Below, in pieces: positions 17,789-25,159 of a DNA stretch of 25,159 bases (its first letter is position 1; every line of letters starts with the position of its first letter). Position numbers and translations under genes: made by a program. Below the pieces are notes generated by a model. The model searched no databases. It was given only the letters and a program-made list of their open reading frames with translations, and was not told the DNA's origin. The stretch is taken from the NCBI RefSeq assembly GCF_000988165.1, contig NW_020169355.1:1-25159 (forward strand), in the 5' to 3' direction. The DNA is from Vairimorpha ceranae. Its lineage: Eukaryota; Microsporidia; Nosematidae.

Positions 17789-19066
17789 ATGAATAAAAAA
17801 TTTATCATCAAAATTTGTCTTAAATCACAAGAAACTGTTATATTTGCAGAATTGATATGGCGTAATAAGGATGTGATTATAATGAGAAATGCCTTTTATA
17901 AACAACCAGAGTCTATTGTCTATTTAACTTTATCTATTAATTTGTCATATATTACATCAATAACAAAAGTGTCAGATGAAGAATATATTAAGTACAAAAA
18001 CACCATATTAAATGCACCAGGTAATAATGGAACATATTCTGATTGTGCATGTAAAGAAATAAATGATGAAATAAAAAATGAAAATACAGAAGAACAACTA
18101 CAAAAAAATTCTGAAATTTATAAGTCTAATATAAAAAAAAATATAAGCATAAATAAAGACACTGAAGATAAAGCACAAAAGACTGAAAATTTTAGTGATG
18201 AAAAACCAAAAGTTATTATCAACATTGAAAGTGATGCACAAAAAACAGAAAATACTAGTGATGAAAAACCAAAAGTTACTGTTAATATTGAACCTAAACA
18301 GCCTAATATTGACAATTTAAAATCGTTACATCAGCCTATTACTGCTAATTCGAAAATTTTTAGGAATGTTACAGTAGCAGAAGAAGCTAAAACATTGGAA
18401 GGTAATAAAGAAGAAGAAAGTTACAAAAATAAAAAAGAGGAAAAGGTTTTACAATCAAGTTTGAAAATTGAACCATCTAAAAATGTTTTTAAAGAAATTA
18501 AACAAGAACAAAAAGCTGCTACTGAGTTTAATATTTTTGAAAAACAAAAAAAAGACGTAGAGGATAAAATTTCATCGCTTAATATCTCTACTATTAGGAA
18601 TGAACAATCTACACCTAGTCCACAATCTTCTTATAAAAAGTCTCAACAACCCTTAAAACTCAATTTTAATGAAAAGTCAAAAGGACAAAAATTTAATTTA
18701 AAAGATAACATTTGGAAGACTAAAAAGATTGAAAATTCTTATTCGAATAAATCAAATAATGCTCCAACAACACCATTAATAAAACTATCTGACAAATTTA
18801 ATATACAAAATAAAAAAAAATATTTATCTAACAACAATGATGTATCGCGAAATATTACTATTACTACTAATCGGAATATTAATATAAGCTATAAAGAAAA
18901 GAAATACAAGGATTTGAATGCATTGTTTACAACGTTACAATCGAATATTGAACAATCCGAAGATTCAAAAGATTGGGGCATTCGAGATAAAATTTCTGTG
19001 ATTGAAAAAGGTAAAAAATTATTTAACGCAGGAAAAATAAATTTTTATGCTAGAAGGTTCTATTAA
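17789..19066 (+). CDS. Low-complexity protein with possible Sm-like N-terminus, 425 aa
   Basis: Residues 1-65 form an ordered, beta-rich segment (FIIKICLKSQETVIFAELIW, then VIIMRN and IVYLTLSINLSYI) with the look of a small Sm-like barrel. From about residue 85 to 380 the protein is hydrophilic, rich in Lys, Asn, Glu, Ser and Gln, and probably disordered. It contains a tandem pair of 21-residue repeats (about residues 129-170; AQKTEN-x-SDEKPKV core). The C-terminal 50 residues are again ordered-looking: LFTTLQSNIEQSEDSKDWGI, ending in NFYARRFY. This layout (short N-terminal domain, long disordered middle, conserved tail) resembles RNA-granule or decapping scaffold proteins such as Scd6 or ataxin-2-type proteins, but no FDF box or LsmAD motif is clear, so I name no function. 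The gene lies 103 bp upstream of the GPI transferase on the same strand. Confidence 0.85.
   Translation: MNKKFIIKICLKSQETVIFAELIWRNKDVIIMRNAFYKQPESIVYLTLSINLSYITSITKVSDEEYIKYKNTILNAPGNNGTYSDCACKEINDEIKNENTEEQLQKNSEIYKSNIKKNISINKDTEDKAQKTENFSDEKPKVIINIESDAQKTENTSDEKPKVTVNIEPKQPNIDNLKSLHQPITANSKIFRNVTVAEEAKTLEGNKEEESYKNKKEEKVLQSSLKIEPSKNVFKEIKQEQKAATEFNIFEKQKKDVEDKISSLNISTIRNEQSTPSPQSSYKKSQQPLKLNFNEKSKGQKFNLKDNIWKTKKIENSYSNKSNNAPTTPLIKLSDKFNIQNKKKYLSNNNDVSRNITITTNRNINISYKEKKYKDLNALFTTLQSNIEQSEDSKDWGIRDKISVIEKGKKLFNAGKINFYARRFY
18173..18298 (+). repeat. 63-bp tandem repeat, two copies, within the coding region
   Basis: The units at 18,173-18,235 and 18,236-18,298 each encode 21 residues beginning AQKTEN and containing SDEKPKV and NIE. 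They differ at a handful of positions (F/T, I/T, I/V, and SD/PK at the end). The in-frame unit suggests a recent local duplication in a disordered region. Confidence 0.9.
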
Positions 19067-19163
19067 ATTAATAAAATGAAGATTTTTTTGAAAATGAATT
19101 TTATAAGTAAATTTTTGCAATTTATTGTTTATTTCTTTGATTGTTTATAAATAATATCTTTTA

Positions 19164-19166
19164 CCC
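19164..19166 (+). promoter_or_regulatory. C-run start-proximal signal
   Basis: CCC three bases before the ATG at 19,170. It supports this start over internal Met codons. Confidence 0.7.
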
Positions 19167-19169
19167 TTA

Positions 19170-21158
19170 ATGTTTACAAAATGTTTGATACTTTTAAATA
19201 TATATTTTTTTCTAAACGGCATTTTTAAGCGTGTAAAGTTCGACACAAACATTTCTACTATGAAATCTAAACCAAAATATGATTCAGTTATTTATATCGT
19301 GCTTGATGCCTTGAGATATGACTACATACAAGATAGAGCAAAAAATAGCTCTCATTTTTTACACAATAAAATGTCAAAATACAACAGTATAAAAGACAAA
19401 TTTGAAGCATTGAGCGTGTGTGGAATCCCTACATCAACAACGTGTAGAGTTACCGGGTTGCTTACTGGAACACCTTCTAATTTTTTAGAAGGTATGAAGA
19501 CCTTTTTAAAATCTTCTTTAGATATTGATAACATGGTTAATCAGATGTATGACAAATATAAAGGTAGTGTGTCTTTTTTTGGTGATGCTACCTGGCTAAA
19601 TTTATGTCCAATATTAAAAAAATGCCACACTTACGCAATAGATCCTTATTCAAAAAAAGATTTAATTATTAATGAAGAAAATGCAATCACGGCTTTAAAA
19701 AAACGAGTAAATATTGATAAAGCTATTTTATGTCATTTAATTTCACTTGATTCTCTTGGTCACATACATCGAACAACTTCTCATCCAGAATTAAAGGATT
19801 CTTTAGAGAGATTTGATAATATGATTAATGATGTTTTCACTAAAATGGGAGATAATACATTACTAGTACTAACAAGCGATCATGGTGTTACTGATGAAGG
19901 TGAACATGGGGGTGTTAGCACACATGAAATGTCGTCATTTGTTTCTTTCATTTCCAAAAAACCGATGCAAATCTTTAATGTTGATAATAAATTGAAAAAA
20001 ATTAGAAAAAATTTTCTAGGAAAGCGATATGACCTTGAAAATAACTTTTTTATAAAAAATAAAGGTTTTCAAAGACCTTATATAGTGCATCAAGATGATA
20101 TTCTTCCCACAGTGTGTTATTTATTAGGTGTTTGTGTACCTCAAAATGTACATGGTAATGTTATACACGAACTTGTCGACGATAGTGATTTTTTACAAAA
20201 ATTTTATGAACAAAAATGTTTAATGGTCGGCAGAAAAGCGTTTAACTTTACGAAGAAAGATGATTTGTACATGGCACATTACAAATTATCAGAAGAAATA
20301 TATAATTATTTCTCTGGACAACATCAGATGTATTTAATTATAAGCTTTGTTATATCGCTTGTCCTTTTAAAAAAATTGATATTTAAATTTTTACAAAATA
20401 TTAAAAACGTAAAGTTGCAAAATATATGGCGAAATTTTGATATGCGCTGGTTTACAATATTTTCTGCTATAATTATTGTGTCACATTCCGTCGGAGCAAT
20501 TAAAAACGAATCATTAGTTTGGATATTAACTTTTCTATTTTGCAATACTGGTTTAAATAATATAATTTTAGTAAATATGATTTGGCTACATGATAAAACT
20601 GACATTTTATCTAATATTAGCTTCTATACATGTCTGATTGTTTATCTCTTAATTTTACAAAGAAAAAACTTAAAATTTTACATTTTATTGTGTATTAGTG
20701 TTATAAAAGATTTTTTCCCATTTTTTATAAGTTCTTCCACCAGAGAAATCATTTCATTATATCCAGAAAACAAGGTTTTAGCATTTTTAATTTACAAGCC
20801 AAAAATGAATTTAATTTTACTGATTTTACCATATCTGAATATTGATGATATATGCATTTATCCACTAATTAATCTTTTAAGTGGCCTAAAAGATCTAGAA
20901 AAAATTGATTATTCTGTAGCTTACGTGTTTACTGATACACCGTCATATTTTGAGACCGCTATTCCATTTATATTTTATTTTGTTTATTGTAGAAAACTGG
21001 TTAAAAGACCAAAAAGTTACTTTTATATCAATTTATTCAGTTTATTGTGCACTTTTACTGTTACTTACTGGGAATTTGATACTATGTCATTTTATTTTCA
21101 TTTTGCGTCTAGATGTTTTTTTGTGTGTCTATTTTGCATTATAGATTTGTTTAATTAA
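19170..21158 (+). CDS. GPI13: GPI ethanolamine-phosphate transferase (GPI13/PIG-O type)
   Basis: Multi-pass ER enzyme that adds ethanolamine phosphate to a mannose of the GPI-anchor precursor. Residues 1-20 form a signal anchor. The lumenal alkaline-phosphatase-like domain covers about 35-370: VLDALRYDY (first metal Asp, near 46), PTSTTCRVTGLLTG (around 87-100; the catalytic Thr region), FFGDATW (137-142), SLDSLGHIH (192-200), SDHGV and GEHGG (236-248), then QDDILPTVCYLLG (308-320). All expected metal-binding Asp and His residues are present. About seven to nine hydrophobic segments follow from residue 388 to the end. DALRYD favours GPI13/PIG-O, which acts on the third mannose, over GPI7/PIG-G, which usually reads DGLR. 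At 662 aa it is much shorter than yeast Gpi13 (about 1,000 aa), mainly through loss of membrane segments. The related GPI7 remains the alternative. Confidence 0.88.
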   Translation: MFTKCLILLNIYFFLNGIFKRVKFDTNISTMKSKPKYDSVIYIVLDALRYDYIQDRAKNSSHFLHNKMSKYNSIKDKFEALSVCGIPTSTTCRVTGLLTGTPSNFLEGMKTFLKSSLDIDNMVNQMYDKYKGSVSFFGDATWLNLCPILKKCHTYAIDPYSKKDLIINEENAITALKKRVNIDKAILCHLISLDSLGHIHRTTSHPELKDSLERFDNMINDVFTKMGDNTLLVLTSDHGVTDEGEHGGVSTHEMSSFVSFISKKPMQIFNVDNKLKKIRKNFLGKRYDLENNFFIKNKGFQRPYIVHQDDILPTVCYLLGVCVPQNVHGNVIHELVDDSDFLQKFYEQKCLMVGRKAFNFTKKDDLYMAHYKLSEEIYNYFSGQHQMYLIISFVISLVLLKKLIFKFLQNIKNVKLQNIWRNFDMRWFTIFSAIIIVSHSVGAIKNESLVWILTFLFCNTGLNNIILVNMIWLHDKTDILSNISFYTCLIVYLLILQRKNLKFYILLCISVIKDFFPFFISSSTREIISLYPENKVLAFLIYKPKMNLILLILPYLNIDDICIYPLINLLSGLKDLEKIDYSVAYVFTDTPSYFETAIPFIFYFVYCRKLVKRPKSYFYINLFSLLCTFTVTYWEFDTMSFYFHFASRCFFVCLFCIIDLFN

Positions 21159-21397
21159 TTTTTAGTTAAATTAAACCAATCAATATATAAAAGTCTATTT
21201 AATTGGTTATTAAATCCTTTTTATATATTTAAGTATCACTACTTCAATAAATAAGTTTATTTACAAAGTCATTTTTACAAAAGGCAATCATTAATTAAAC
21301 AATCGGCAATAAAAAAAGTAAAATTCATTCAAATCAATATAAGTGATATATTAAATTTACACAAAAAATATAACTTTTTTCAATAAAAGTTCTTTTA

Positions 21398-21903
<506 letters not shown>

Positions 21904-22764
21904 ATGATTGTACATAACATTAAGGAAGGAGAATATGTAGAAGATAAAGAAATATTGGAAAAATTAAAAGAAATAGAAAAGATGGATGATTTGTATAACA
22001 AATATTTGCAAAAAGTAAAATATTGTACAGAAGATTACAAAGCATGGAGTTATTTAAAACAAAAATTAAATATTGATAATAAAGATGAACAATTGAAATG
22101 TACGGTATCTTCTATAGGATTTAATCCAAAATCATATGAGTCATGGTTCCATAGGTTATATATTTTAAAGAAATTTAGATATAAAATAGAAGAAAAAGAT
22201 TTACTTAATATATTAATTAAAGCAGATAAAAGAAATTTACATTGCTGGAATTATATTAATAATCTATATGGTGATTTTACATTTATTCCTAAGGATGTTA
22301 CAAATTATACTTATCTTCATTATGCAAATGGGTTTGATCCCATTTCATGTATTTTTACAGATTGTTATGACCAAGGAATGTGGTTTTACTATTTTACGTG
22401 TCAAGAAAAAGATTTATTAAAAGATGAATTTTATGTGAGATGTTATAAAAATGAGATGGCAATAATTTTTAAAAATTTTTTTCAAGGTGTTATTAATGAC
22501 ACTGTAATCAACATCCCTGTCAAATATATCAATATAAGTGTAAGTGACGAAGTTAATATTAATGGCATAAATTATAAGTTAGAGTTGTATAGCAAACATA
22601 CGGATAATTTTAATGATATAAAAGATATTGATAAAGATTGTATATTTAATTATATTTTTAATTTAGATGTTAAATGGAAATATAATATTACAGATAATGT
22701 CTGGTCAAATTATCTAAATAATGTTGAAGATGATAAATATAAAATTTATGTTATAAAGAAGTAA
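21904..22764 (+). CDS. BET4: Rab geranylgeranyltransferase alpha subunit (Bet4), reduced
   Basis: Alpha subunit of the cytosolic enzyme that attaches geranylgeranyl groups to Rab GTPases; it partners with a beta subunit (Bet2). The protein is built from PPTA helical repeats, and I see five: DYKAWSYLKQKL (44-55), NPKSYESWFHRLYIL (74-88), KRNLHCWNYINNLY (109-122), VTNYTYLHY (134-142) and DQGMWFYYF (158-166). The last two match the N-F-S-x-x-S-x-x-HYR and DQSAWFY blocks that separate RabGGTase alpha from farnesyltransferase alpha. Several repeat arginines are replaced (Trp-x-Tyr-Ile instead of Trp-x-Tyr-Arg in repeat 3). The C-terminal 110 residues (from about 175) show no recognisable leucine-rich or Ig-like domain. 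At 286 aa it is a little shorter than yeast Bet4 (327 aa). Confidence 0.87.
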   Translation: MIVHNIKEGEYVEDKEILEKLKEIEKMDDLYNKYLQKVKYCTEDYKAWSYLKQKLNIDNKDEQLKCTVSSIGFNPKSYESWFHRLYILKKFRYKIEEKDLLNILIKADKRNLHCWNYINNLYGDFTFIPKDVTNYTYLHYANGFDPISCIFTDCYDQGMWFYYFTCQEKDLLKDEFYVRCYKNEMAIIFKNFFQGVINDTVINIPVKYINISVSDEVNINGINYKLELYSKHTDNFNDIKDIDKDCIFNYIFNLDVKWKYNITDNVWSNYLNNVEDDKYKIYVIKK

Positions 22765-23162
22765 TTTATATGTTTTTATGGATAAAATAGTATTGAATAT
22801 TAGTTAAGAGTTAGATACAATAAGAGTGTTGATAATATACTATCTAAGTAAATTATACTTTTTAATTAAACTATTTAAATATGATTTGTTAACTTTTCAT
22901 AGGATATTTAAATAAAAATTGTAATGGAAATATATCTGTTAATTGGAACTATTTAAATAAGATATGCCAATAATGCCATGACATAAAGCTCTTACAACGG
23001 AAATTTAAGAATTGTTTATAAAAAATCATAGTTTGTAAAATAATTTAGAAAGTGATAGTAATAGGTTTTATAAAATGCATAAATAAGATAGTGTTATAAA
23101 AACAAAGTAAAATGCTTTTTCTGCGCGCTGTAAACTTATAAAACAAATGCTTTTAATATAAT
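22765..23162. other. Convergent intergenic spacer
   Basis: This 398-bp spacer separates the 3' ends of BET4 and the NAC-alpha gene. It is A+T-rich with short recurring ATTTAAATA-like words; no gene is seen. Confidence 0.6.
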
Positions 23163-23414
23163 TTATTTTTTACTACTTTTAAGCTGTTCAACGTACAACC
23201 TTTTTAGGTAGTTGATATCAATGACCTGCTTAGGCTCTCCCAAAATTAAAAATGAATCTGTATTTTCAATTTCATACACTACAGGAGATTCGACAAAAAA
23301 TTTATTCTTTTTTGTTACTAAATTTACTTGTTTAACATCCTCAACATTTTTTATTTTTACTGAAGAAAATTTATCTACAACAAATGATTCTTCTGATGTT
23401 AAAATTCTTGACAT
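23163..23414 (-). CDS. EGD2: Nascent polypeptide-associated complex alpha subunit, minimal
   Basis: An 83-aa intact frame that is essentially a NAC domain. NAC-alpha pairs with NAC-beta at the ribosomal exit tunnel, shields nascent chains and controls SRP access. The best-matching part is residues 28-61: KQVNLVTKKNKFFVESPVVY and then SFLILGEPKQ. In NAC-alpha the corresponding text is a V-x-I-x-K-S-K-N strand, F-V-I-x-x-P-x-V-Y, and Y-I-V-F-G-E-A-K. The C-terminal tail (INYLKRLYVEQLKSSKK) replaces the usual UBA domain, which is absent. At this length it resembles an archaeal NAC or a bare NAC domain more than the roughly 175-215-aa eukaryotic subunit. CCC lies one base before the ATG. The divergent tRNA gene begins 69 bp away. 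Confidence 0.78.
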   Translation of the reverse strand: MSRILTSEESFVVDKFSSVKIKNVEDVKQVNLVTKKNKFFVESPVVYEIENTDSFLILGEPKQVIDINYLKRLYVEQLKSSKK

Positions 23415-23415
23415 A

Positions 23416-23418
23416 GGG
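23416..23418 (-). promoter_or_regulatory. C-run start-proximal signal
   Basis: CCC on the minus strand, one base before the NAC-alpha ATG. Confidence 0.65.
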
Positions 23419-23483
23419 ATGTAAAATTTGAATAAAAAAATCTTTCTGTAGTATATTATAAACTTTGATAAAAACGTTACTTA

Positions 23484-23554
23484 GGGGCCATAGCTCAGGG
23501 GTAGAGCGGCTGCTTTGCATGCAGTGTGCCCGGGTTCGATTCCCGGTGGCTCCA
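23484..23554 (+). tRNA. trnA-UGC: tRNA-Ala (anticodon UGC)
   Basis: A complete 71-nt cloverleaf without intron. The acceptor stem GGGGCCA pairs with TGGCTCC and contains the G3-U70 wobble pair that identifies alanine tRNA. The D stem is GCTC/GAGC. The anticodon stem GCTGC/GCAGT carries loop TTTGCAT with anticodon TGC. The T stem CCGGG/CCCGG has loop TTCGATT. The internal Pol III A box and B box (GGTTCGATTCC) are intact. The discriminator is A, and CCA is not encoded. Confidence 0.97.
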
Positions 23555-23571
23555 TTTCATATAAGTGTATA

Positions 23572-23577
23572 TTTTTT
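23572..23577 (+). terminator. Pol III T-run terminator of tRNA-Ala
   Basis: Six T residues lie 17 bases after the tRNA end. This is the first run long enough to stop Pol III. Confidence 0.7.
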
Positions 23578-25159
23578 GACGAATCAAAAAATAACTGCTC
23601 ATGAGTTGCAAAGAAAAGTTTTGCTAAGCGTAAAAGTTTGTTATTTTTTTAACCAACAAGTTTGTTGTTTGTTTATTTACAACATTTATAAAAAAAATAT
23701 AAAAACTTTTAGATTTCTTTTAAAAAATATTACCAGGCTTTTTATTAGAGAAATGGTCAAAAAAAATTGAAAGTATTAATAATTTGTTCTACTAGGCATA
23801 GGGGGTTTCCCAGGTAGACACGAAAAATTATTTTTGAAAAAAATAATCAATGAAGATGCAAAAGTTTAAAAATTTACACTAGAGTTGTTGTGTAGTTTTC
23901 AACAAAACGGATTTTAAATTTTTTTATATTGTTTTTACACATGAAAAGTATAGCAAGCAGAAACCTTTAGAACAAAAGAATAGCTTTACAAATAAAAATT
24001 CGCTTTTAAACAATTGGTGTGTTGTATTAGTACAAGCACATTTTCTAAAAACGTTTCAATTTTTTTAAAAAACAACTTTTTAGGAATATAAAGAAATTAA
24101 TATTGTTTTAATATTGCAACTTTCCATTATTTTTTCTAATATAAATTAACATTCTTTTTATCTGCCACTATTTATAAAAATTTTTAATATTGTTTGATAA
24201 TATTTGCTAATTTTTAGCACATAAAGTCAATAAAACTAAAGTAACTATGTCTCATAACTTTACAAAGAATTGATGCCTTTATAAACAAATAGATTTTTTT
24301 AAAAAAGCATACATAGATTTCCAAATTCAAGGCTTTTTTTAATCTGGCCATTTTGCATTAACATTTTTACAATTTTAAAATTTTAAATATTAAAATTAAC
24401 ACGATTAAGTTATATTTTCATTTGCTCAAACGCTTACATTTTTTATACATAAACTACATGTTCCATACAATAGCAATCTTTATACTAGCTCGAACAAAAA
24501 TTGATTTATTATATTTTTTTGTACCAATCATTAAAAAATTTAATATTTTTAACGTTATTAGGCTTTTAATTCTACTACAAAATGTTAAAATTTAATTATT
24601 TAAAGAAACAAAATGCTTACATGACGTTAAGAAAAAAATGAAATTTTGTATTTACACGGTAAATCTTAATATGTAAGGCAAATTAAAAATATTTTTTAGC
24701 ATATTATTCTAAAAATGTAAAAAATTTACTTTTTTAAATGTATTTAACCGGGACCTATATACAAACAAAAGTTCTCAAAAAGACACTGGAAAGCTTAACT
24801 ATCATACGTCGCCGAAGCTCCGATTTTTATTTGGAGATTAAAATAGGTACTGAGAAAAAAACTTTAAGATGATAAGCTCGGGTTTAGAAAATCAAAAGAT
24901 GGCCTGTAATGAATAAAAACAAGAAAATTTATATATAGCATAATAAATACATTTATTCTCAATGTATTTATATTACTACAAAATCTCGTATAAAGCTTCA
25001 AAAAAGTTTATTTTTTATTTTACTTCGTACTTTGCGAATTTATAAATTAAAATAATGAGGTTAAGATTTTATTTTTTTAAACGTCTTAATAATCAAACTT
25101 TGTCATATCATTTAAAATTCGCAAAAAAATAAATCATAATATATTTAATACTGTTGGGA
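23578..25159. other. Gene-free right edge
   Basis: There is no gene with a C-run start in 1.58 kb on either strand. An open frame at 23,465-23,770 runs through the tRNA and is not a gene. A slightly G+C-richer patch at 24,745-24,905 gives short minus-strand open stretches but nothing recognisable. Confidence 0.6.

Noticed and set aside
20324..20605. 93-codon minus-strand open frame
   Set aside because: It is antisense to the membrane region of the GPI transferase.
23212..23424. 70-codon plus-strand open frame
   Set aside because: It is antisense to NAC-alpha, whose NAC motif is clear.
23465..23770. 101-codon plus-strand open frame
   Set aside because: It runs through the whole tRNA-Ala gene and has no C-run start.

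Overview
The window looks like nuclear DNA of a microsporidian (an intracellular fungal-lineage parasite). The DNA is very A+T-rich, the genes are short and intronless, and several proteins are shortened versions of eukaryotic housekeeping proteins: cytosolic-type tryptophanyl-tRNA synthetase, a ubiquitin-S27a fusion, the Rab geranylgeranyltransferase alpha subunit, a GPI ethanolamine-phosphate transferase and a minimal NAC-alpha. Nine of the ten protein genes carry a C-run (CCC to CCCCCC) within about 16 bases upstream of the start codon. This matches the CCC-like start-proximal signal described for microsporidia. The genus cannot be fixed from sequence alone. The long gene-poor stretches and transposon relics fit an expanded, repeat-bearing genome (Nosema/Vairimorpha- or Anncaliia-like) better than a compact Encephalitozoon-like one.

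Layout. The left half (1-12,500) is gene-poor. It holds one unknown gene (1174-1860), one short chromo/MRG-like gene on the minus strand (6783-7400), and much decayed mobile DNA. That includes a Merlin/IS1595-type element with intact terminal inverted repeats but a dead transposase (about 3350-4390), a second and more decayed Merlin transposase (about 11,230-12,080, plus strand), a possible hAT-like fragment (about 5572-5990, minus strand), unassigned decayed coding tracts (about 120-675, 2610-3185 and 4750-5340), an orphan Merlin-type end (about 8305-8345) and a diverged direct repeat (about 7726 and 9322).

The right half (12,500-23,600) is a normal gene cluster: a secreted protein with a C-terminal Cys/His cluster (minus), a secreted Lys/Ser-rich protein (plus), TrpRS (minus), a low-complexity protein with a 21-residue tandem repeat (plus), the GPI transferase (plus), ubiquitin-S27a (minus) and BET4 (plus) sharing a 50-bp divergent promoter, NAC-alpha (minus) and a tRNA-Ala(UGC) (plus). 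The last 1.6 kb holds nothing I can identify.

The genes do not form one pathway. Translation and nascent-chain handling (TrpRS, S27a, NAC-alpha, tRNA-Ala) and secretory or membrane traffic (GPI transferase, Rab prenylation, two secreted proteins) are both represented. I found no convincing new multi-gene system. The most unusual structure is the first Merlin copy, whose transposase start codon lies inside a 61/63-identical inverted repeat.
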